DNA of 5,433 nt from JAODBQ01 sp038213195 (GTDB lineage: Bacteria > Actinomycetota > Acidimicrobiia > Acidimicrobiales > Ilumatobacteraceae): the NCBI GenBank assembly GCA_038213195.1, contig JBBQTN010000319.1:1-5433 (forward strand), given 5' to 3'. Both the position numbers and the translations under genes were made by a program. Positions within the stretch are counted from its first letter, which is position 1. Every line of letters begins with the position of its first letter. Below, piece by piece: positions 1-5,092 of the stretch. The notes beneath the pieces were generated by a model. It made no database searches, was not told the origin of the DNA, and saw only the letters and a list, made by a program, of their open reading frames with translations.

Positions 1-3
1 CAT

Positions 4-528
4 ATGTCAATGAACACGAGTCGAACTGCTGTCGCCACGCCGCGGATGCCGCGTGCCGAACGGCGCCAGCAGATCGCCCGCGCGGCCGCGACGGTGTTCA
101 TGCACGGCGGGTTCGATGGCACGTCGATGGACGACGTCGCCCGAGCCGCGGGGGTCACACGGCTGATCGTGTACCGGATCTTCGAGTCGAAGCACGAGCT
201 GTACACCGCCGTCCTCGCCCAGGTCGCCGACGACCTGCGCGACGCGTTCAGGCTGCTGTGGCGCCACGCCGCCCACGAGCCAGAGTTCGCCGGCTGGGCC
301 ACCGGCTTCCGCACCATCGTCTACGGCTTCACGGAGGGCCTGCTCGCCGAGCACGTCGGCGACCCGCTGTTGCGCCATTGGGCGGCACGGTCGATCGTCG
401 GATACCTCTACGAAGGCGTGTGCCTGTGGCTCGACGAGGGCGTTCCGCCTCGCGACGCCGAGGTCGCAGGCGCTCTGGGTGACGGCATCCGCGCGATGGT
501 CGCCACGTGGGACATGCCGTCGGCGTGA
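4..528 (+). CDS. TetR/AcrR-family transcriptional regulator, short form
   Basis: A 174-residue protein with a clear N-terminal TetR-type helix-turn-helix: after a basic lead (RAERRQQI, residues 17-24) come the helix-turn-helix signature GFDGTSMDDVARAAGVTR (36-53) and the usual exit YRIFESKHELYTAVL (57-71). Members of this family are dimeric repressors that leave DNA when a small ligand binds the C-terminal helical domain. The ligand domain here is short: family members usually run about 190-220 residues, and the sequence goes from the helix-4 region (AQVADDLR, 72-79) straight into AFRLLWRHAAHEPEFAG (81-97), which in relatives I recall lies well after helix 4. An internal loss of roughly 30-40 residues is inferred. 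The frame is open to the left edge, so the true start could lie outside the window; ATG at 4 or 10 is possible. The gene converges on the ABC importer operon and shares no promoter with it. Its target and ligand are unknown. Confidence 0.88.
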   Translation: MSMNTSRTAVATPRMPRAERRQQIARAAATVFMHGGFDGTSMDDVARAAGVTRLIVYRIFESKHELYTAVLAQVADDLRDAFRLLWRHAAHEPEFAGWATGFRTIVYGFTEGLLAEHVGDPLLRHWAARSIVGYLYEGVCLWLDEGVPPRDAEVAGALGDGIRAMVATWDMPSA

Positions 529-534
529 GCCACG

Positions 535-552
535 GAGGCCAGCGTCGGCCTC
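535..552. terminator. Candidate bidirectional hairpin between convergent genes
   Basis: A perfect 6-base inverted repeat, GAGGCC (535-540) and GGCCTC (547-552), with a 6-base loop, fills most of the 28 bases between the TetR stop (526-528) and the permease stop on the other strand (557-559). Its position between two converging genes suggests a shared terminator. There is no T-run on either side, so it is not a canonical intrinsic terminator, and short GC palindromes are common in such DNA. Confidence 0.3.
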
Positions 553-556
553 GGCG

Positions 557-1459
557 TCAGCGGGTCGGCACGAGCCCGCGGCGGCGGAGGATGGCGCGGT
601 CGAGCTGGGTGAACACCAGCGAGTCGATCAGGACGCCGAGCAGCAGGATCACCAGCATCATCGCCATCATCGAGGGATAGTCGTTGAACTGCCGGTCGAA
701 GTCGAGGCGGCTGCCGATCGACGGCTTGTTGGCGATGATCACGAGCAGCTCGCCGGCGAGCAGGCTGCGCCACGCGAACGCCCATCCCTGGCGCAGGCCG
801 CTGATGAACGAGGGGAGCGCGCCCGGGAGCACGACGTAACGGATCTGCGCGACGCGACCCGCTCCCAGCACACGTCCGGCGCGGGTCAGCAACGGCGGGA
901 TGTTGTCGACGCCGGTGAGCAACCCGTTGGCGATCGACGGGGCCGCGCCGAGCACGATCACGAAGAAGATCGCGGCCTCGCTCTGCTTGAACAGCACCAG
1001 CGCGAGCGGGAACCAGGCCACCGACGGCATCGTCTGCAGGCCGGTGATCAAGGACCCGAACGCGACGCGGGCGAGGCGGAACGTCGACACCAGCAGGCCG
1101 ATGCAGCAGCCGACGAGCACGGCGATGGCGAAGCCGGTGACGGCGCGCCGCATCGTGGTCCCAACGGCGTCCCAGAGCACGCCGGACCGGCTCATGTCCC
1201 ACAGCGCGGGGAAGACCTTGTTCGGACCGGGGAGGATGTACTCGGGCTTCCAGTGGGTCCACACCACGACCTGCCAGCCCAACAGGGCCAGGCCGATCGC
1301 CGCCGCCTTCGGCCACAGCGCCGACCAGAACCGGTGGACGCCGGAGCCGTCCTCGCCCGGCTCGTTCTCCAACGCGTCGAGACCGGCGATCTCCTCGGCG
1401 AGCTGTTGGTTGGCGTCGGCCAGGATCTGATCGGCGTCGAGACTGGTGTCAGCGGCCAT
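557..1459 (-). CDS. ABC importer permease, SsuC/TauC/NrtB type
   Basis: A 300-residue inner-membrane permease of the binding-protein-dependent (BPD) type. Hydrophobic segments can be seen at about 52-68, 107-126, 138-157, 161-180, 230-243 and 264-284, in keeping with the six-helix SsuC/TauC fold. The cytoplasmic coupling (EAA) loop is recognisable at about 191-224: LTRAGRVLGAGR, then YVVLPGALPSFISGLR, the pattern by which these permeases dock on the ATPase. The start at 1459 was chosen over an upstream in-frame start at 1609 because AGGAGG (1469-1474) lies 9 bases before it, and the extra 50 residues would be a Cys/Arg/Ser-rich non-homologous string inside the ATPase gene. The start overlaps the ATPase stop by 11 bases, so translation is probably coupled. 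The first ~40 residues form an acidic hydrophilic cytoplasmic extension (ADANQQLAEEIAGLDALENE, 14-33) before the conserved core. The imported substrate cannot be read from the permease. Confidence 0.93.
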   Translation of the reverse strand: MAADTSLDADQILADANQQLAEEIAGLDALENEPGEDGSGVHRFWSALWPKAAAIGLALLGWQVVVWTHWKPEYILPGPNKVFPALWDMSRSGVLWDAVGTTMRRAVTGFAIAVLVGCCIGLLVSTFRLARVAFGSLITGLQTMPSVAWFPLALVLFKQSEAAIFFVIVLGAAPSIANGLLTGVDNIPPLLTRAGRVLGAGRVAQIRYVVLPGALPSFISGLRQGWAFAWRSLLAGELLVIIANKPSIGSRLDFDRQFNDYPSMMAMMLVILLLGVLIDSLVFTQLDRAILRRRGLVPTR

Positions 1460-2252
1460 GCAACGCGACCTCCTGGCGCAGCCGCTGGGTGATCTCGGTG
1501 GCCAGGTTGCCGACGCCCGCCTCCTCGATCCGCCGTGGCCTGTCGAGAGACACGGGGAACTCAGCGGCGACGCGGCCCGGGCGGCTCGACAGCAGCACGA
1601 CCCGATCACCGAGACGCGCCGCTTCGCGCACGTTGTGGGTGACGAACACCACGGTCGAGCCGGTCTGCTTCCAGATCCGCTCGAGCTCGTCGTGGAGGAC
1701 GTCGCGGGTCATCGCATCGAGCGCGCCGAACGGCTCGTCCATCAGCAGCACGTCGGCGTCCTGGGCGAGGGCACGGGCGAGCGCGACTCGTTGGCGCATC
1801 CCGCCGGACAGCTCGTGCGGTCGCCGCTTCGCAAACTCGCTGAGGTGCACGAGATCGAGCAGTTCGCCGACCCGAGCCCTGCGGTCGGGCACGCGGACCT
1901 TGCCGAGCTTCAGCGCCAGCTCGACGTTCTTCTCGACGCTCAGCCACGGGAACAGCGCGGCCTCCTGGAACATCAGCGCAGTGCGCCCGATCACCTCGAC
2001 GGCGCCCGCAGACGGCTTGTCCAATCCGGCGAGCAGGTTCAGCAACGTGCTCTTGCCACAGCCCGACGCGCCGACGATGCACAGGAACTCGCCTCGCGCC
2101 ACGGACAGGTCGATGCGATCCAGCGCGGCGACAGAGCTGCGCCCCGACCGGAAGATCTTGGACACAGCGGAGACATTGACGGCGTCGGGGCGCAATGCAA
2201 CCGAGGTCGCCGCTGTCGCCGCTGTCGCGGTGTCACGGGTGCTGATCGACAT
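1449..2252 (-). CDS. ABC importer ATP-binding protein, SsuB/TauB/NrtD type
   Basis: A 267-residue nucleotide-binding subunit with every expected motif: Walker A GASGCGKST (61-69), Q-loop MFQEAALFPW (94-103), signature LSGGMRQRVALARAL (148-162), Walker B VLLMDEPFG (168-176), D-loop ALDA (177-180) and the switch histidine in FVTHN (H206). It hydrolyses ATP on the cytoplasmic face to drive the permease. The Q-loop and the FPWLSVEKNVELAL stretch are typical of the nitrate/sulfonate/taurine importer class. The start at 2252 is set by a 1-base overlap with the upstream stop (TGATG on the - strand) and by AAGGGA (2258-2263) 5 bases before it. The same reading frame stays open far upstream to about 3461, but that part is a shadow of the binding-protein gene and the ATPase domain begins only near residue 25. 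The first ~22 residues are Ala/Thr-rich and look non-conserved. The order binding protein, ATPase, permease makes a full importer with no missing part. Confidence 0.95.
   Translation of the reverse strand: MSISTRDTATAATAATSVALRPDAVNVSAVSKIFRSGRSSVAALDRIDLSVARGEFLCIVGASGCGKSTLLNLLAGLDKPSAGAVEVIGRTALMFQEAALFPWLSVEKNVELALKLGKVRVPDRRARVGELLDLVHLSEFAKRRPHELSGGMRQRVALARALAQDADVLLMDEPFGALDAMTRDVLHDELERIWKQTGSTVVFVTHNVREAARLGDRVVLLSSRPGRVAAEFPVSLDRPRRIEEAGVGNLATEITQRLRQEVALHGR
1469..1474 (-). promoter_or_regulatory. Shine-Dalgarno site of the permease gene
   Basis: AGGAGG on the - strand, 9 bases upstream of the ATG at 1459 and inside the end of the ATPase gene. It decides the permease start against the longer frame beginning at 1609. 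Confidence 0.8.
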
Positions 2253-3463
2253 CAGAGTCCCTTCACTTCGGCGAGGCCTTTGTCCTTCAACAGACCGTTG
2301 AGGATGTCGAGCGAGTAGATGCCATCCAGGTCGACCTTGTCGAGCAGCCCCACGGCGGTTGCTGCGTCGGCCGAGGTCTTCAAGGACGAGGCGATCGGGT
2401 CGTAGGTGAACTCGAGGTTCTTCCACGACGCCGCCACCACCGTGTCGGCCAACGGCTTCTGGGTGATCGCGTTGATCTGTGCGTTGGCTGCCTTTTGGGC
2501 CTCGGCAACGTTCGCCTTCAGGTAGTCGAGGGTGTCCAGCTCGCCCTGGATCAAGCCCTTGATCACGTCGGGGTGGTTGTCGAGGAACTTCTTGGCGACG
2601 ATCAGGTGGGTGGTCACGAACTGGCCGTTCGGCCACAACGTCCGCTCGTCGACGAGCACCTTGGCACCGCCGTCCTGCATCAACCGGGTGGCCCACGGCT
2701 CGGGCAGCCAGCCACCGGCGATGTGGCCTGACTTGAACGCGTCGAGCGTCAGTCCGTTGTCCTGTGGCACGATCGAGACGTCTCCGCCGCCGTTGGTGTC
2801 GGCGCTCAGCCCCTGTTGCTTCAGCCACGAGCGCAGCGCAACGTCCTGCGTGCCGCCGAGTTGCGGGCTGGCCAGCTTCTTGCCCTTCAGGTCGGCGGCG
2901 CTGTTGATCGACGGACTGACGACCAGGAACGCGCCGCCCGACGTGGAACCGGCGACGATCCGCAGCGCCGCGCCGCCGGACTTGACGAACGCGTTGATCG
3001 CCGGGTTCGGCCCGAGGTACGTTGCGTCGATCGCGTCGGCGAACAGGGCCTCCGTTGCCGCAGGACCTGCGTTGTAGCTCGACGTCTTCAGCGTGACGTT
3101 CGCCCCGAGCGCCTTCGCGAAGAGGCCCTGCTGCACGCCGACGAGCGCCGGGGCATCGGTGATGTTCGGGAAGAACCCCAGCCGCAGCGTGACCTTTTCG
3201 CCGCCGCCGCCGCTGCTGCCGGCAGCGGTGCCGGCCGCCGCGGTGGTCGGCGCGGCGGCGGTGGCGGATGGGGTGCTGGTGGTGCCCGGGGCGCCTGCCG
3301 CTGCGGTGCTCGACGCGCCAGTTGCGGCAGTCGTCGATCCTGTGCTCGTCGCTGCCCCGCTGGCCGGCGCAGCGGTGCTCGACGGCGAGTCGTCGGAGCC
3401 GCAAGCGGCGAGCACGGCGGGGACGGTCGCCATGCTCAGCAGGAACGTACGACGGGACCACAT
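2252..3463 (-). CDS. ABC importer substrate-binding lipoprotein, SsuA/NrtA-like, Tat-type signal
   Basis: A 403-residue periplasmic-type binding protein anchored as a lipoprotein. The N-terminus MWSRRTFLLSMATVPAVLAAC combines a twin-arginine motif (SRRTFL, 3-8), a hydrophobic stretch and a lipobox LAAC with the lipidated Cys at 21. Residues 22-88 are a low-complexity Ala/Thr/Ser/Gly/Pro spacer. The binding domain starts at about 91 with VTLRLGFFPNITDAPALVGV, the family opening in which the protein begins its ligand cleft, followed by ATYLGPNPAINAF (147-159), KKLASPQLGGTQDVALRSWL (195-214) and GGWLPEPWATRL (250-261). These are hallmarks of the SsuA/NrtA/THI5-like family, known for sulfonates, taurine, nitrate or thiamine precursors; the exact ligand cannot be told. 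The start at 3463 was chosen because the signal peptide begins there and GGAGG (3474-3478) lies 10 bases upstream; an in-frame GTG at 3592 would put the signal peptide internally. It is the first gene of the importer operon, coupled to the ATPase by a TGATG overlap. Confidence 0.95.
   Translation of the reverse strand: MWSRRTFLLSMATVPAVLAACGSDDSPSSTAAPASGAATSTGSTTAATGASSTAAAGAPGTTSTPSATAAAPTTAAAGTAAGSSGGGGEKVTLRLGFFPNITDAPALVGVQQGLFAKALGANVTLKTSSYNAGPAATEALFADAIDATYLGPNPAINAFVKSGGAALRIVAGSTSGGAFLVVSPSINSAADLKGKKLASPQLGGTQDVALRSWLKQQGLSADTNGGGDVSIVPQDNGLTLDAFKSGHIAGGWLPEPWATRLMQDGGAKVLVDERTLWPNGQFVTTHLIVAKKFLDNHPDVIKGLIQGELDTLDYLKANVAEAQKAANAQINAITQKPLADTVVAASWKNLEFTYDPIASSLKTSADAATAVGLLDKVDLDGIYSLDILNGLLKDKGLAEVKGL
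3195..3400 (-). repeat. Low-complexity coding tract (Ala/Thr/Ser/Gly spacer)
   Basis: A run of GCC/GCT/GCG/ACC/AGC-like codons encodes the spacer between the lipidated Cys and the binding domain. It holds near-repeats of Ala-Ala-Ala, Ser-Ser-Thr and Thr-Thr units and ends with four glycines. The DNA is not a perfect tandem repeat. Such linkers are known to lift lipoproteins away from the membrane through the cell wall of actinobacteria. Confidence 0.7.
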
Positions 3464-3473
3464 CTCGGGACAG

Positions 3474-3478
3474 CCTCC
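3474..3478 (-). promoter_or_regulatory. Shine-Dalgarno site of the binding-protein gene
   Basis: GGAGG on the - strand with a 10-base spacer to the ATG at 3463. It supports the start that gives an N-terminal signal peptide rather than the longer frame from 3592. Confidence 0.65.
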
Positions 3479-3491
3479 GGGAGCCGGGTAG

Positions 3492-3537
3492 AAGATAATT
3501 CCGATCTGTTCTATCAACAATATCGTCTTTCGGTCAA
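3492..3537 (-). promoter_or_regulatory. Candidate promoter island for the importer operon
   Basis: About 50 bases that are strikingly AT-rich against the surrounding DNA. Read on the - strand, one pairing is TTGACC (3532-3537), an 18-base spacer and TAGAAC (3508-3513), matching 5 of 6 and 4 of 6 bases of the sigma-70-type consensus and predicting a leader of roughly 40 bases. A second pairing is TTGTTG (3515-3520), a 17-base spacer and TATCTT (3492-3497), giving a shorter leader. A small inverted repeat TGTTctatcAACA (3507-3519) sits inside and could be an operator half. The location just upstream of the first operon gene supports a promoter; the exact elements are guesses. Confidence 0.5.
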
Positions 3538-3785
3538 CCCTCCTGTGCGCGAACCGCTCCGTGCCAACCGTGCGCCGTCCTCCGACCCGCACATCCGTGC
3601 GGTGAGCAGGTCCTCAGCGTTCAGAGTCACCGCTCACATCGTCACGGCCCCGTGCCGGAGGGGGATCAACCGGTCGCGGCCAGAACCCCGGCGTACCATG
3701 CTGGGGGCGACCAGAACAAACGACGGGCTCGGCGGCCTGCGGCCCCGGCTCAGTCGCCCGAGTGGTCCGCCACCGAACGCCGAGC

Positions 3786-3819
3786 AGCCCGGCCTGGTCG
3801 GGCTGACAGACCCTGTCAG
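3786..3819 (-). terminator. Two adjoining inverted repeats at the aminotransferase 3' end
   Basis: On the - strand the stop codon (3818-3816) lies within a perfect 7-base inverted repeat with a 3-base loop (CTGACAG at 3803-3809, CTGTCAG at 3813-3819). Immediately downstream is a 6-base repeat AGCCCG (3786-3791)/CGGGCT (3799-3804) with a 7-base loop; the two share bases 3803-3804, so they cannot both form fully. The location right after a stop suggests termination or mRNA end protection. No T-run follows, so an intrinsic terminator is not proven. Confidence 0.4.
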
Positions 3820-5033
3820 GGGTGGCCGGCGGCGGCCTGGAGAGTGTCGACGATGCGGTCGATCTGCTCGTCGGTGATCACCAGCGGCGGACAGAACGTC
3901 AGCGAATCGGTGTTGATCGCCCGGGTGATCACGCCAGCCGCGAGCATCCGGTCGCGCACTTCGACCGCGTTCTGGTCCGGCCGCAGCCCAGCGGCCCACA
4001 TCGCGCCCTCGCCCCTGGCGTGGTCGATCACCCCGTCGGCGGCCAGCGCCTGGAGGCCGGCGGCGAGTCGTGCACCGACGTGGTCCGCCCTGGCGACCAG
4101 CTCCTCGTCGCGGATGATCTGCAGGTTGCGGATGCCGGCCGCACACGCCGCGGCGTGGCCGGAGTAGGTGAAGCCGTGGCGCAGGAAGAAGTCGCTGTCG
4201 GCCTCGAGCGCATCGCGCGGTGCGGCACCGACGAACACCCCGCCGAGCGGCTGGTACCCGGACGTGACCGCCTTCGCGAACGTCACGAAGTCCGGACGCA
4301 CGCCGAAGTGGTGGGCGGCGAACCACGACCCGAGCCGCCCGAAACCGGTGATCACCTCGTCGAACACCAGGTACGCGCCGTGCTGGTCGCACAGCTTGCG
4401 CAGTCCGGCGAGGTAGCCCTCCGCCGGCGGGTAGATCCCGCCGGCGCCCTGCACCGGCTCCGTCACGACGGCCGCCACCTCGTTGCTGCGCTCGTGCATC
4501 AGCAGCGCCAGCGCCTCGATATCGTCTGCCGGCACCTGCACGACGTCCTCGACGAACGGGCCGAAGTTCTCCCGGTTCGGGGCGATGCCCTGAGCGCTGG
4601 TGCCCCCATAGGCGACGCCGTGGTAGCCGCGGGTGCGCGAGATGATCAGCTTGCGCTGCGGCTGGCCGGCCTGGACGTGGGCGATGCGGACGAGCTTCAT
4701 CACCGAGTCGACGGCCTCGCTGCCCGAGCTGCACAAGAACACCCGCGCGTCGGGCATCGGCGCGATCCCCACCAGCTCGGAGGCGAGCTGATCTGCGGGT
4801 TCGTTGGTGAACGGGTCGAAGCACGAGTAGGCGGCCAGCAGGCGCAGCTGCGCGGCGACCGCGTCGGCGATCTCGCCGCGGCCGTGGCCGACGGCGCAGT
4901 ACCAGAGGCTGGCCATCCCGTCGACGAGCTCGTGTCCGTCGGCGTCCCACACCAGCGCTCCCTCGCCGCGCACGATGCGCACGAACGACGTGCGAGTGGG
5001 CTTGGCGTAGGGGTGCAGGAAGTCGGTGGTCAC
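3816..5033 (-). CDS. Class III (omega-type) PLP-dependent aminotransferase
   Basis: A complete 405-residue fold-type I aminotransferase. Visible landmarks are GSEAVDS for cofactor phosphate binding (104-110), GYHG whose Tyr stacks on the PLP ring (137-140), TEPVQGAGG (191-199), DEVITGFGRLG with Asp225 facing the pyridine nitrogen (225-235), the Schiff-base Lys254 in TFAKAVTSGYQPLGG (251-265), FTYSGHAAACAAG (288-300) and the C-terminal CPPLVITDEQID (381-392). It would move an amino group from an omega-amine or amino acid to a keto acid such as pyruvate, in the cytoplasm. Known relatives use beta-alanine, taurine, putrescine, 4-aminobutyrate or similar amines; specificity is not readable here. 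The start is a GTG at 5033, placing HPYAKP near residue 7 as in relatives; frames extending upstream to 5264 are Arg/Pro-rich and overlap the divergent gene. No Shine-Dalgarno precedes the GTG. It is co-oriented with the importer operon but 352 bases away. Confidence 0.93.
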   Translation of the reverse strand: MTTDFLHPYAKPTRTSFVRIVRGEGALVWDADGHELVDGMASLWYCAVGHGRGEIADAVAAQLRLLAAYSCFDPFTNEPADQLASELVGIAPMPDARVFLCSSGSEAVDSVMKLVRIAHVQAGQPQRKLIISRTRGYHGVAYGGTSAQGIAPNRENFGPFVEDVVQVPADDIEALALLMHERSNEVAAVVTEPVQGAGGIYPPAEGYLAGLRKLCDQHGAYLVFDEVITGFGRLGSWFAAHHFGVRPDFVTFAKAVTSGYQPLGGVFVGAAPRDALEADSDFFLRHGFTYSGHAAACAAGIRNLQIIRDEELVARADHVGARLAAGLQALAADGVIDHARGEGAMWAAGLRPDQNAVEVRDRMLAAGVITRAINTDSLTFCPPLVITDEQIDRIVDTLQAAAGHP

Positions 5034-5041
5034 CCCGGGGG

Positions 5042-5047
5042 ACGGTA
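5042..5047 (-). promoter_or_regulatory. Possible -10 element for a leaderless aminotransferase mRNA
   Basis: TACCGT (a TAnnnT hexamer) lies 8 bases before the GTG at 5033 on the - strand, and no purine-rich ribosome site is seen in that gap. This is the layout of a leaderless transcript, common in actinobacteria. The spacing is at the long edge and no -35 match is visible, so the call is weak. Confidence 0.25.
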
Positions 5048-5067
5048 GTGGTGCCGACGGCGGCGCG

Positions 5068-5073
5068 TACACT
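5068..5073 (+). promoter_or_regulatory. Possible -10 element for the divergent sensor-like gene
   Basis: TACACT on the + strand fits a TAnnnT -10 hexamer and lies 10 bases before the AGGAGG ribosome site of the downstream gene. No good -35 is visible in the GC-rich DNA upstream. The divergent gap between the two starts is only about 60-75 bases, so promoters of both genes must overlap or abut. Confidence 0.3.
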
Positions 5074-5082
5074 CGTCGGCCG

Positions 5083-5088
5083 AGGAGG
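5083..5088 (+). promoter_or_regulatory. Shine-Dalgarno site of the sensor-like gene
   Basis: AGGAGG on the + strand, 4 bases before an in-frame GTG (5093) and 19 bases before the ATG at 5108. The short spacing to GTG and overlong spacing to ATG leave the start undecided, with GTG favoured slightly. Confidence 0.5.
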
Positions 5089-5092
5089 TGGA

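Larger units (their letters stand above)
3464..3815. other. 352-base intergenic region between aminotransferase and importer operon
   Basis: No credible gene is seen here. The binding-protein end carries the Shine-Dalgarno site and AT-rich promoter island. The middle (about 3540-3780) is GC-rich with several short inverted repeats, including GTGAGC (3602-3607)/GCTCAC (3632-3637), GGTGA (3601-3605)/TCACC (3627-3631) and the tight CACGG-CC-CCGTG (3643-3654); these may be operators, mRNA structure or chance. The aminotransferase end holds two adjoining hairpins at its stop codon. The length and the separate promoter-like island argue that the importer is not simply a read-through continuation of the aminotransferase transcript. 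Confidence 0.6.

Noticed and set aside
479..1492. A long + strand frame opposite the permease (337 residues).
   Set aside because: Its His/Gln/Asp/Arg-rich, feature-free translation is typical of the antisense of a high-GC membrane protein. The permease frame shows clear helices and the EAA loop.
1449..3461. A 670-residue - strand open frame that could be read as a fusion protein ending in the ABC ATPase.
   Set aside because: The first ~400 residues are an Arg/Gly/Asp-rich shadow of the binding-protein gene in another frame, while the true binding-protein frame there has a signal peptide and family motifs. The ATPase has its own start with a ribosome site and TGATG coupling at 2252.
3514..3594. 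A 26-codon - strand reading frame (starts MCGSEDG, ends RRYC) upstream of the importer, tempting as a cysteine-responsive leader peptide for a sulfur-compound transporter.
   Set aside because: It has no ribosome site at useful spacing, its Cys codons are only two and not clustered, and it overlaps the likely promoter so that it would not be transcribed from it. Length and composition are within chance. Conservation of the frame in relatives would reopen it.
3601..3654. A cluster of short inverted repeats in the intergenic gap, considered as a riboswitch or small RNA.
   Set aside because: The stems are 5-6 bases, partly overlapping, and no known riboswitch core is recognised. Such repeats are frequent in GC-rich DNA.
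2816..3877. A 353-residue + strand frame crossing the binding-protein start and the intergenic gap.
   Set aside because: It is an Arg/Gly/Ala-rich antisense shadow without ribosome site or recognisable domain, and it would run through the promoter island and the end of the aminotransferase gene.
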